Part shown: piece after piece, positions 8,680 through 17,456 of the stretch
How the letters are laid out: every line of letters begins with the position of its first letter
Numbering within the stretch: position 1 is the stretch's first letter
From: JAFEDN01 sp963795715
GTDB lineage: Bacteria; Pseudomonadota; Gammaproteobacteria; Coxiellales; Coxiellaceae
Reading direction: 5' to 3'
Length of the DNA stretch: 64,000 nucleotides
NCBI GenBank assembly: GCA_963795715.1
Contig: CAWCIY010000002.1
Coordinates: 2,046,001-2,110,000 of the forward strand
Notes under the pieces: model-generated
What the model was told of the DNA's origin: nothing
The model's database searches: none
What the model saw: the letters and a program-made list of their open reading frames with translations, nothing else
Program-made: the position numbers and the translations under genes

Positions 8680-10359
8680 ATGAAAAGGATGCGATTCTCA
8701 CCGGACGAAATGGGTCAACAAGAAGCTTATAAACTGACTGCAATGATTGTAAATAGTGAGTTTATGTTAGAAGACCCACCTACGCCGTATATTCAAGATG
8801 TCCATATCCTGATGCTAGCTGAACTGTGTCGTGCTTTTTATACTTTGATGCAAGATCCTAAGGATTTTTGTTTTACAGCAACTTCTTTCCAAAACCGGAT
8901 TGATAATGTTGTGTATAAAGGTTTGGGATCTAGTGGCGAGGGTGGCGCAATAGATTTTTTCGAAAAAATGTTTGAGAATTTAAAAAAGTTTACCAACATA
9001 CTTGAGGTTAACAAAAATGACTTTATTATAGGAAATGATAAAGAGAGGCTTACATTGGTAGATGCCTTGAAACAGCTAATGTCTAGTATGTATCCAGATT
9101 ATAAGCTTCAGCTAAAAGAATCAAAGGAACCGAAGGAACTGAAGGAATCGAAAGAATCAGAAGTATCGGATCTAATTACTTATGTTACTAAGAATCACCA
9201 GATATGTTTTGTTTTCCCAAATGAAAATGAACGTGAGGAAAAACGGAAGAAGATAGGCTCTTGGAACTTATCATATTCTGCCAGAATGGCGCTAAAACAT
9301 AAAGAAATCGTGAAGGAAAATGAAAAACTGGAACAGCCTGCTGTGTATACTACTAATAAGAACTCGTTTTACTTTACTCTTTGCGAAGCTCACAAAGAGC
9401 TATATTTCTCGATTGATGATGATGATAATCCATCAAAAAAGGATGAAATAGTAAAAAATTTTGTTGAGACAATGGGGTGGAAAGTAGATGTTATAAGTGA
9501 AGAGGATAAAAGATTGGGTAGATTGCAGTTTTGCAACGGGCTTTTTACTATTTATAAAAACCAAAAGAGCCGCATCTACATTACCAGAAATGCAAAATTT
9601 TTCATAAATAATAATATAGATCAAGTTAGTAATACATATTATAGAATTTCCAAAGGAATAGTGAAAGAAGTACAAAGAATTACTAAAACAGAACTTGCTA
9701 AAAAGAAAATACCACCTGAAAACATAAGAATGTTGTCGAAGCATGTGTATGAAAACGAAACGAAGGTGAATATGGGTTTCAATTCTTCCAGTTCCTCATC
9801 TTCGAGCTCCTCTTCTTCGAATTCTTCTTCTTCCATTCCCTCAATTGCTTTAAACTTATCAAGTTTTGTAAGTTCTCTTCAGGTGACTATGCCTCCGGAG
9901 ATGAAACACAAAGACTCCCTGAATTTACAAGCGGAATTTAGTGAAGCTGGAGTTGGCATAACATTTTCTAATGTTCATGAGAAATTTTTCTCGGAAAAAC
10001 TTAAGGAATATAAGGTGACGATAATAAGAGAAAATAACACATCATCGCGAATTTTTTTCGATCTTGAAAATTGTAACAAAGGGATATTCGGTAAGTTTTT
10101 AAAGCTATTGGATTTTAAAATAAAGTGGAGTAAAGCAATTGGCAATCTGAACAGACAGGTTTATAATTTAGCAATACCTGATGAAACTGTGAATAACATG
10201 GTGGAAGAGGATAGTCAGGCGGCATCCAAACAAACGTTTAAGGATGAAATCCTCTTCTGGTGCAACAAAATTTGGAACGGTCTTATGGAAGAACACCCAA
10301 CGTTAAGTCTGCGCCAAGATGTTTCATCTGAAAACTTTTTCAGCTATGGAAGCACCTAG
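8680..10359 (+). CDS. Hypothetical protein with Lys/Glu/Ser repeats and poly-Ser linker
   Basis: A 559-residue protein with no recognised domain; the ATG follows GGGAG at good spacing. Residues about 144-161 form a short-period KESKEPKELKESKE repeat, and residues about 367-386 are a poly-Ser tract. The serines use mixed codons (TCT, TCA, TCG, AGC, AGT), so the tract is kept at protein level and is not a simple DNA repeat. It separates an N-terminal region of about 365 residues from a C-terminal one of about 170. Predicted soluble. Only 74 bp separate it from the cPLA2-like gene, so the two may be co-transcribed. Effector-like architecture is inference. Confidence 0.75.
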   Translation: MKRMRFSPDEMGQQEAYKLTAMIVNSEFMLEDPPTPYIQDVHILMLAELCRAFYTLMQDPKDFCFTATSFQNRIDNVVYKGLGSSGEGGAIDFFEKMFENLKKFTNILEVNKNDFIIGNDKERLTLVDALKQLMSSMYPDYKLQLKESKEPKELKESKESEVSDLITYVTKNHQICFVFPNENEREEKRKKIGSWNLSYSARMALKHKEIVKENEKLEQPAVYTTNKNSFYFTLCEAHKELYFSIDDDDNPSKKDEIVKNFVETMGWKVDVISEEDKRLGRLQFCNGLFTIYKNQKSRIYITRNAKFFINNNIDQVSNTYYRISKGIVKEVQRITKTELAKKKIPPENIRMLSKHVYENETKVNMGFNSSSSSSSSSSSSNSSSSIPSIALNLSSFVSSLQVTMPPEMKHKDSLNLQAEFSEAGVGITFSNVHEKFFSEKLKEYKVTIIRENNTSSRIFFDLENCNKGIFGKFLKLLDFKIKWSKAIGNLNRQVYNLAIPDETVNNMVEEDSQAASKQTFKDEILFWCNKIWNGLMEEHPTLSLRQDVSSENFFSYGST

Positions 10360-10433
10360 TATCTCTATGGCAAACGTGCCTGGTTCAAATTTTGGACTTT
10401 CAAGACAGAACCTAATCAAAGCAGGAGGTCATT

Positions 10434-12407
10434 ATGGAAACGATTACACCTAAAGTAAAGCAACCAATAGATTCGCCATCACAGGAGTCCCCGGTATTAA
10501 ATGCCGATATTTTAAAAACTTCTGGACTCTCTCCTCTTAAAGTCAGCCAATTTATTGATTTTCCTGCCGACAGTACACCAGGTAATGTGGGGGTTGCGAT
10601 TTCAGGTGGTTCTTCACGCTCCATGGTGGCAGGTATGGGGCAATTGCGTGGATTACAAGCCTTGAGCAATGCAAAAGGCAATTTGCTTGGGCAGACCAAA
10701 GCAATTTCTGCTGTCTCCGGTGGATCATGGCTAACGGTTCCATTTATGTATTTAGATGTGTGTAGTGATGATGAGTTTCTGGGTGTTTATCAAGACCCAT
10801 CGCTTTACACAGTCGATAATTTACAACAGTTAGATGAAAAGAATATTGGCGCCCGTTGTACTAAAGAGTTTTCAACTGGAGCCTTGGCGGCTCAAGCAGT
10901 GTTACTTGTTACCACTGGTTTACCGGCTGATTTAGTTTGGCAAACACTCATTGGTATTCATATATTAAAACCTTATCAGCTTTATTCTCAAGAAAAAGGA
11001 ATACCTGATAGTTTTTTTTCTTATGATAAAAATTATTTAGCTAATAATATCCTAAAATCAAATCCTCCTCTAAGAAAAGAAGTGGTGAATTTAATTGCCA
11101 CAGGCGAAAAACGAATACGACGGCCTTACTATATTTGCAATGCTTCTATGTTTGTTTCCGTACCAGGGCAGGTGCGCCTATCTTTAGTTCCAGTACAAAG
11201 CACTTCCTTTTTTACAGGTATTATTAGCACGCCCGGCAAAGCATTGGATGCTAATCATCAACTGGTTGGCGGAGGTGGCGTAAGTTCTTTTGCATTTAGC
11301 TCTAATCCTGTGGAAATTGACTCGGAAAAAGCGACTATCAATCAATCGCGTCAATTTTCTTTGATGGATGCTACAGGTGTCAGTAGTAGTTTTTTTGCTG
11401 AATATTTGGAAAGGAGGAGTGTTGTTTGGCGTGCTAATCCTAAACAATTTTTTGCAGAAATAAAAGATCAGTTAACAACAGACCGTTGGCAACATATTTT
11501 AGATAACATACCTGTAGGGCATGGTATAGTATTGCGAGGATTACTAGAGAAATTACAAGATTTAAAGCATACAGAAGCTGAAATTGGTAACGAACAATTA
11601 TTAAAAAAGAATATTGATCCCGCTATCTTCAATCACGCTTTCGCAAAATTAGCTGCCATAGTTCCTCAATATCAGTATTGGCCAGTTAACTCAGCGCCTA
11701 AAAATAATATATTACCCACCGCTTTTGCTGATGGAGGTAATCTAGAAAATACAGGTATCGCTGCTTTATTAACTTACCAAGACATTGATAATATTATTTC
11801 CTTTATTAACTCATCTACACCACTTGCTGCCGCAGAACATGGAATTATTGATGCATCTGGACAAGAAGTTCCAGATACTCGTATTATGGTAGACTCGCAA
11901 GTCCCGCCATTGTTTGGTTACCAACCTTATGATAAGAATCATGGTTATAAACTGTATAGTGGTGATCAGTATCCTGTTCATCTATTACCTAAAAATAACC
12001 AAATATTTCCCAGCGAAGCATTTCAAGAATTATTACGAGGTTTGTGGCAAGTCAGCAGTAACAAAGACAATCCTGGTTCCAATCAATATGCTGCAAATTT
12101 TTTACAAAGCCTCACTACGGTTGACAATACTTGGTTGGGGGTGAAAGGAGGTAAAAAAATAAAAATACTATGGCAATATACTAATTTTATTAATGATTGG
12201 TATGAACAACTATCGCCTAATATCCAGAGCCAAATTTTTAATAATGATCCGACTCATTACTATAACTTCCCTCATTATAATACTTTCGATACTGAATTAA
12301 CTTCTACGCAAATTAATTTACTGTCAGCACTTACTTCTTGGAGTGTGGCAAAAGCCAGCGGCGAGCAAATTTTAAGTATGTATGATTCCAGCCCAGGCCT
12401 ATGCTAG
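10434..12407 (+). CDS. cPLA2/patatin-like phospholipase
   Basis: A 657-residue protein started by ATG after a perfect AGGAGG. VGVAISGGSSRSMVAGMGQL near residue 50 is the Gly-rich oxyanion-hole loop with its Arg; ISAVSGGSWL near residue 94 is the nucleophile elbow (Ser of SGGS); FADGGNLENTG near residue 433 supplies the catalytic Asp. This S/D dyad with GGSxR and DGGxxEN matches the lysophospholipase/cPLA2 catalytic domain better than bacterial patatins. Expected reaction: hydrolysis of acyl chains from glycerophospholipids, perhaps in host membranes. No signal peptide, consistent with a type IV effector (inference). Overlaps its terminator. Confidence 0.85.
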   Translation: METITPKVKQPIDSPSQESPVLNADILKTSGLSPLKVSQFIDFPADSTPGNVGVAISGGSSRSMVAGMGQLRGLQALSNAKGNLLGQTKAISAVSGGSWLTVPFMYLDVCSDDEFLGVYQDPSLYTVDNLQQLDEKNIGARCTKEFSTGALAAQAVLLVTTGLPADLVWQTLIGIHILKPYQLYSQEKGIPDSFFSYDKNYLANNILKSNPPLRKEVVNLIATGEKRIRRPYYICNASMFVSVPGQVRLSLVPVQSTSFFTGIISTPGKALDANHQLVGGGGVSSFAFSSNPVEIDSEKATINQSRQFSLMDATGVSSSFFAEYLERRSVVWRANPKQFFAEIKDQLTTDRWQHILDNIPVGHGIVLRGLLEKLQDLKHTEAEIGNEQLLKKNIDPAIFNHAFAKLAAIVPQYQYWPVNSAPKNNILPTAFADGGNLENTGIAALLTYQDIDNIISFINSSTPLAAAEHGIIDASGQEVPDTRIMVDSQVPPLFGYQPYDKNHGYKLYSGDQYPVHLLPKNNQIFPSEAFQELLRGLWQVSSNKDNPGSNQYAANFLQSLTTVDNTWLGVKGGKKIKILWQYTNFINDWYEQLSPNIQSQIFNNDPTHYYNFPHYNTFDTELTSTQINLLSALTSWSVAKASGEQILSMYDSSPGLC

Positions 12408-12416
12408 GCTGGTTTT
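12388..12416 (+). terminator. Terminator overlapping the lipase stop codon
   Basis: CCAGCC at 12388 pairs with GGCTGG ending at 12412, followed by TTTTATT. It sits between convergent genes and probably ends the lipase transcript. Confidence 0.6.
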
Positions 12417-12466
12417 ATTCTCGCGATTTTTTTCATAAGCGCAGTGTAGCATCCTCCCTATCAATT

Positions 12467-13915
12467 TTAAAATTTTAATCGCCAACGAGGCGTTTGGATA
12501 ATCAGTCGAAAGTGTCCAATCAGTTTTTGTAAATTAACCAGGAAAAATTTAATCTCTGCTTCAGTAGAGAACTCCTCTTCCAGTTTAGCTAATTCGAGTA
12601 AAGCATGTTCTAATGAGGTGACTGAATTGAGTGCTGGATTTTTATAATATGAAACTAAGACTTGAATGGCTTGGCTGGAATAATCTGAAACTTTCTGCGG
12701 TAATATTGAAACACTTCTCAATGAAGTTAAAAAATTTTTAATTAAACGGATCAGTGAGATATTTAAATGATAACGTTTAAATAATAAACTAATCGGTTCA
12801 TAGCGAAAATCTTTTAAATTTTGTTCGATATTTTTTAAATCCTGTTCCAGTTTTGTTAAAGCTTGATGACGTTGACCTGTTGAGATCACTGATATCGAAG
12901 CTTCAACATCATTCCAAAAATATATATAAGCTTCACGAACACAAACTAATAGACTCTTCGGAAATAAAAGCATTTGACCGGCAATACCAATGAGAATACC
13001 GACAAAAATATCTACCAGGCGACTTACCATATAATTGCCAATATCATTCATTCCAGACAATAGATAAAATAGGTTTGCCAACAAAACCGTGATGAAAAAC
13101 ATACAGAGGGCATAATTCGCTCGAACAAACAAAAATGCAAGAAACACAATCAACAAAGCTGACCAACGAGTGATTGGATAAGGCGCAAAGAGAAAATGCG
13201 CCAGCAAGATCCCTGCAATGACGCCAAGCGCAGTGCCTAATAAACGTTGGAACGCTTTTTTAGCACTGGCTCCCAAAGTATTCTGATCAATGACAATTAC
13301 TGTTAAGGCTACCCAAGAAGCATTTTGAATTTGGAAAAATTGAGAAATCAAAAAAGCCACTGCAATCATAATTGCAATACGCAAGGCGCGCTGTATCAAA
13401 TAAAAAGATTGATCCAAAGGTATTGACGGCAAGGTGGTCTTATCACGATCAAATAAGACATTCATACCAGTGACAATCGCCGTTCCTAAAAGAATTGCCT
13501 CAACACAAGGCAATACAGCAGTTGGATTGCTCCCAGGCAAACTATGCGCAATTACCATGAAAACCAGTATAAATAAACCAGGTGCGCTGCTACCCGAAAT
13601 ATAGCGTGGCAAGCAATACAACAAGAAGGAAGCAATTAACAGCCAAGTCATCACCAGCCAGTCGATTGAATTTAACAAAACTGTGACACCAACAGCCACC
13701 GCGCTCGCAATTCCCGCAGCTATTAAGCTTAAATGACGCATTTTTGCCGTGCGCCCAATTTTGCTAAACGGCAATAACGCCACAATCACCATCACCCAAA
13801 TGAGTTGAGACATCGACAGCCATTTCGCTAAAAAAATAGCGATCGCCGTGGACAAGGTGATCATGCTGGCATTTTTAATGTCGGTAGCAGTCAATGATAA
13901 TAGTGATTTATTCAT
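12467..13915 (-). CDS. FUSC-family inner-membrane permease
   Basis: A 482-residue membrane protein with two sets of about six hydrophobic helices (residues about 15-150 and 180-320) and a C-terminal cytoplasmic helical region (about 330-482). FUSC-domain proteins (YccS, AaeB, fusaric-acid resistance) are proton-driven exporters of aromatic acids or related compounds. Its start overlaps the 3' end of a LysR gene by 8 bp (CATCATGAATAA), indicating translational coupling, as in AaeR-type regulator/exporter pairs. That regulator is now split by an IS66 element, so the permease may have lost its normal control, or be read from the IS. Substrate unknown. Confidence 0.8.
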   Translation of the reverse strand: MNKSLLSLTATDIKNASMITLSTAIAIFLAKWLSMSQLIWVMVIVALLPFSKIGRTAKMRHLSLIAAGIASAVAVGVTVLLNSIDWLVMTWLLIASFLLYCLPRYISGSSAPGLFILVFMVIAHSLPGSNPTAVLPCVEAILLGTAIVTGMNVLFDRDKTTLPSIPLDQSFYLIQRALRIAIMIAVAFLISQFFQIQNASWVALTVIVIDQNTLGASAKKAFQRLLGTALGVIAGILLAHFLFAPYPITRWSALLIVFLAFLFVRANYALCMFFITVLLANLFYLLSGMNDIGNYMVSRLVDIFVGILIGIAGQMLLFPKSLLVCVREAYIYFWNDVEASISVISTGQRHQALTKLEQDLKNIEQNLKDFRYEPISLLFKRYHLNISLIRLIKNFLTSLRSVSILPQKVSDYSSQAIQVLVSYYKNPALNSVTSLEHALLELAKLEEEFSTEAEIKFFLVNLQKLIGHFRLIIQTPRWRLKF

Positions 13916-14565
13916 GATGCTCCGAGAATAGACTAGATAAAGTCATTTGTTGTAAATGACCAGCCATAAGTTGGATATTGCTCCCTCGATAGGCAGGACG
14001 ATGATAAAGATAAATTTTTATAGCGGTGGACTTATCTTTTAGTTTTACCTCTACTAACTTACCAGCGATGACTTTGTCCTTAACGGTAATATCCGCTGAC
14101 CATATTAATCCAAGACCCTCTAATCCCGCGTAAAGAACGTTAATGCCGGAAGTGGCTGAATAATTGCCACTAACGGTAATTTTTTTATTATTTCCCAATA
14201 TCCATTCATTCTTGGGTGACGCCTGTGTGGCGATTAAGCAATTATGCTTCTTTAAATCCATCATTGTTTTAGGAATACCATATTTTTTAATATATTTAGG
14301 CGCGACATAAATACTACGATGAACAGTAAATAAATGTTCTTTGACCAGTTGTTTCTCTTTAACATCTACTTCACTGATAATGAAATCCACTTCACCATTG
14401 AGCAAGGCTAAAGGGGAAGTTTCTTCAATAATTTTTAATTGTATCTTGGGATATCGGTCAAGAAACTTTTTAATGTGCTTAATAAACAAGTGATTGTTCA
14501 AAATACAATTCGGCACGCCGATAGTCAGAAGACCGTGTGGCTTTTCTTCTAAATGACAAATTTCA

Positions 14566-16364
14566 GTAAATATTCGTTAAACCTCTCGCTCAACCCGATT
14601 CAATAGGTTGTTGGTGTTCGGGTGGGGATGAGAAAGCCGCTGTGACTTTCTTTGACATGTTCCATGGCAAATACCCGCGGATATCAGCAGGCGTCTTTCC
14701 TCCCTGTATTGCACAGTCATAAAAATAGGTCAGCAACCAGGTATGTGGATTAATCTTCCACAGTTTTAATGTTTCAAATAGGGTAAACAGACAGGCAGCC
14801 AATTGTGCCGACCAAACCGCGCCTGATCCATAATAATTCTTTCTGCCGATAACACTGCTACGCAACCCGCGCTCTGCCGGGTTGTTATCCATCGGAATTT
14901 CGGGGTGATCAACAAAAACAGTTAACCCAAACCAGTGCGCATGTAAACTCTCTAACACTTTGCGCGCAGAGGGGGGCTTCATCATGTCCTTCATTTCTTC
15001 ACCACAGATTTTTTCCATTTCTTTTACGGCAGCCCGTAATTGCTTATCGTGCTCTAAAAATAGTTTGGAATTGGGCTCGTGTTCTATCCGTTGATGATTG
15101 ATGTGATAAAGATGAGCAATTCTTTCAACCCACAACAATCCCCAGGCTTCCTGCTCTGGATAGCCTTTGGCGTGATTTAAAAAATCCCGTCTGACATGCG
15201 CCCAGCAGAAAGCCAAAATAAATAATCCTGATTTCGCAATCACTTTATATGCCGCATACCGATCTACATTCAATATCCCCCCTTCATGGGATTCCCCAAA
15301 GTGTTCAATCAATACTGACGAGGAACGACTGTCACTGATTTTAAAGACAACACTTTCTGCGTTTTTAAAAATCCATAAAAACCATCGGTGATTGGTTTTG
15401 CCTTCTTTGGTTTCAAATACTTTCCAACCCGTTTCATCGGCATGCCAATGATGCGCTGCCACATTATGCTCCGTTATGGCATCATACACCGGCATTAACA
15501 GCGGTAATATTCTTTTCATACCATCGGTTACCGTTCCCATCGCCAGCGATAACCCATGGTTCGATAGCTGTTCCAGGGTCCGATAGAGTGGATGCTGATA
15601 TTCATATTTATTGATCAACAGCAACGCCCAAACCGATAGACCCAATTTGCTCTTGGGGATTAATCGATCCGCACTGGGCGCTAATAAAATCTGGGGATCA
15701 GGATTTTGTTTACAACGACATTGGCGTTTGTATCGTTTTCGATTGATGATACGACGATGGGGCTGAACATGGATGACTTCTAATATTTCAGATGTCTCGT
15801 CATCATGTAATTCCTGGTAGGATAAACCACAACAACAGCAGCGCGCTTCTTTTTCAGATAGACGCACTGCTTCAACTGTCGTCGGTAACTGATCGTAATC
15901 ACGTCTCCCATGGCCTGGACTACCCGGTTGTTGTCCACGCTTCTTTTTAGATTTTTCTGTTTGGCTGGTATTAGGATTATTTTCGGGTGTCGTGGTATTT
16001 TTTTCTGATCTTCTGCCAAATAATTGCTGTTCCCTTTTGCGTAATTTTGCTTTTAATTCTTCAAGCTCATCATTCAATTCCACTTCTCGCTTCTTAACTT
16101 GCTGAAATTGTGCTTCCCAGTAATTAGCCTTGTGCTTATAGTCAATCATCTCTAATGTTTGCTCTTTATGACGTAATTGGAGATCAGAATATAAATTCGC
16201 AAGTCGGGCGTGCAGGAAATAGGGCACGGTAAGTTCCGATGGTAGAGCGGGCAATTCGTTTGCAATTTCCATATATTACAACTCACTTCACTGCTTTGTG
16301 AGTTGTAAACTTATTCAATTATTGAGTTTTTTTCAAGAGGAAGAGAGGTTTAACGAATATTTAC
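14566..16364 (-). mobile_element. IS66-family insertion sequence (1799 bp) inside lysR
   Basis: Ends are 22-bp perfect inverted repeats starting GTAAATATTCGTTAAACC, with the GTAA terminus typical of IS66. Direct repeats AAATTTCA at 14558-14565 and 16365-16372 are the 8-bp target duplication expected of the family. It carries only the large transposase gene; no tnpA or tnpB, like the ISBst12 subgroup. Confidence 0.95.
14590..16272 (-). CDS. tnpC: IS66-family transposase TnpC
   Basis: An intact 560-residue DDE transposase. An N-terminal coiled-coil leads into LRKREQQLFGRRSEK, then a Cys zinc motif (ARCCCCGLSYQEL), then the catalytic domain with HWHADETGW (first Asp), LNVDRYAAYK (second Asp) and MDNNPAERGLR (Glu). 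The C-terminus ends in the usual GYLPWNMSK segment. Nothing suggests inactivation. A homologue with clearly different sequence starts at 62343. Confidence 0.95.
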   Translation of the reverse strand: MEIANELPALPSELTVPYFLHARLANLYSDLQLRHKEQTLEMIDYKHKANYWEAQFQQVKKREVELNDELEELKAKLRKREQQLFGRRSEKNTTTPENNPNTSQTEKSKKKRGQQPGSPGHGRRDYDQLPTTVEAVRLSEKEARCCCCGLSYQELHDDETSEILEVIHVQPHRRIINRKRYKRQCRCKQNPDPQILLAPSADRLIPKSKLGLSVWALLLINKYEYQHPLYRTLEQLSNHGLSLAMGTVTDGMKRILPLLMPVYDAITEHNVAAHHWHADETGWKVFETKEGKTNHRWFLWIFKNAESVVFKISDSRSSSVLIEHFGESHEGGILNVDRYAAYKVIAKSGLFILAFCWAHVRRDFLNHAKGYPEQEAWGLLWVERIAHLYHINHQRIEHEPNSKLFLEHDKQLRAAVKEMEKICGEEMKDMMKPPSARKVLESLHAHWFGLTVFVDHPEIPMDNNPAERGLRSSVIGRKNYYGSGAVWSAQLAACLFTLFETLKLWKINPHTWLLTYFYDCAIQGGKTPADIRGYLPWNMSKKVTAAFSSPPEHQQPIESG

Positions 16365-16725
16365 AAATTTCATTTCTAGCCTCTTGAATTTCCGTCAGGA
16401 TTTTTTTAGCACGAAGTAAATAAATTTTGCCCGCTTCGGTGAGGGCAATATGCCGAGTTGTGCGATGGAAGAGCTTTTTACCCAAAGACTCTTCCAGGCG
16501 TTTAAGCTGATTGGTCAGCATAGGCGTAGATACCTGCAAATATCGTGCAGCCTGGCTAAAGCCGTTATGTTCAGCGACTGCCACAAAACCTTTGATACAA
16601 GATAAGAAATCCAGCGACATAGATTATTATAAAATCCATAATAAATTTTTATAAAATTGGAATATTATCATGTTTTTTATTAAATAGTATAATTCATTTC
16701 AGGTAAACCATCAAATTGGAGTATT

Positions 16726-17154
16726 ATGAAAACACCTTTATTAACTGATCAAAATGATCAAATCAATGAGACCCTTGCAAGCAGCGAACATCAGGACAAC
16801 CAGCAAAATTGCTATACTACAAACTATTTAATCAAGCCATGGGCGCTGACGTTTGATCCCTGTGATCTCTGGGACTGTGATATTCCTACGGAAGGCAATG
16901 AGAAGACTCACGTCGCTTGGGTTTTCTGTTGGCTTCCGTGTTGCATAGCCTGCTGTCCGTGTACTTTAGCTGCCAGCCTTTTCGGTTGTTTAATTGGCGC
17001 TGGCAAAGACATTCATAATTTTCCTAAAAAAGATTTGACGCAACTCGATGATAGCAAAGGGATTTCGATGAGATTGTTTTTCAAAAAACAAAATAAAGGC
17101 CCAGAAAGACAAGTCATGCAGGAAAAAGGGTGCTGTTTATGCCCTGAGTTTTAA
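16726..17154 (+). CDS. Cys-rich hypothetical protein with hydrophobic core
   Basis: A 142-residue ORF with GGAG six bases before ATG. The N-terminus is polar (Gln/Asn/Asp-rich). The middle, CWLPCCIACCPCTLAASLFG, is a hydrophobic Cys cluster that could insert in or associate with membranes, and the C-terminus ends GCCLCPEF. Several adjacent Cys pairs recall S-acylated eukaryote-type proteins, but no named family is recognised. It is divergent from the disrupted lysR, with the promoter region between them only 105 bp. Confidence 0.6.
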   Translation: MKTPLLTDQNDQINETLASSEHQDNQQNCYTTNYLIKPWALTFDPCDLWDCDIPTEGNEKTHVAWVFCWLPCCIACCPCTLAASLFGCLIGAGKDIHNFPKKDLTQLDDSKGISMRLFFKKQNKGPERQVMQEKGCCLCPEF

Positions 17155-17167
17155 GGGTAGAAAATGG

Positions 17168-17371
17168 TTATGAGGCTTGGAGAGATAAGTACAATGTTCG
17201 GCGGCTCACGCCAAAAGCCGCTTGCGTCGCCTCTAATCCATAAATTTCCCAAAATTTTAATACCTTGAGCTTATGCTCCGCTTTCTTTGATGCCATCTCC
17301 AAGTACCTCGTTGCATGCTTGGCTTTGGCTCTATTCAAAAAATCAGGATTAATTATTTGGGGATAGGGCAA
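17168..17371 (-). pseudogene. Integrase-type transposase N-terminal remnant (HTH only)
   Basis: A 67-codon ORF ending in a homeodomain-like HTH (KVLKFWEIYGLEATQAAFGV, SRRTLY) characteristic of IS481/IS3-like integrase proteins. The catalytic domain that should follow is missing; the frame ends within 14 bp of the preceding gene. A relic of an otherwise lost element. Confidence 0.55.
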
Positions 17372-17456
17372 GACAGAGAACAGTCAGCACTTGCATTCTT
17401 TTAGAATTCATCTAGGATAGTCGCAATGGATATCGCATTTAAATAACAGGGAATTT

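Larger units (their letters stand above)
13908..16620 (-). pseudogene. LysR-family transcriptional regulator disrupted by IS66
   Basis: The N-terminal part (16620-16365) encodes a LysR winged HTH (FSQAARYLQVSTPMLTNQLK, then FHRTTRHIALTEAG). The C-terminal part (14557-13908) encodes the effector-binding domain. Removing the IS and one copy of the 8-bp duplication joins EARNEIC to HLEEKPHGLLTIGVPN in one frame: 256 + 650 nt = 906 nt, 301 residues plus stop, the usual LysR length. The insertion therefore hit an otherwise intact gene, and no further mutation is seen, which points to a recent event. The gene probably regulated the overlapping FUSC permease. Confidence 0.9.

Noticed and set aside
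9780..9840. Poly-Ser coding stretch as a simple-sequence phase-variable repeat
   Set aside because: Serine codons are mixed, so there is no long uniform DNA repeat that could slip.
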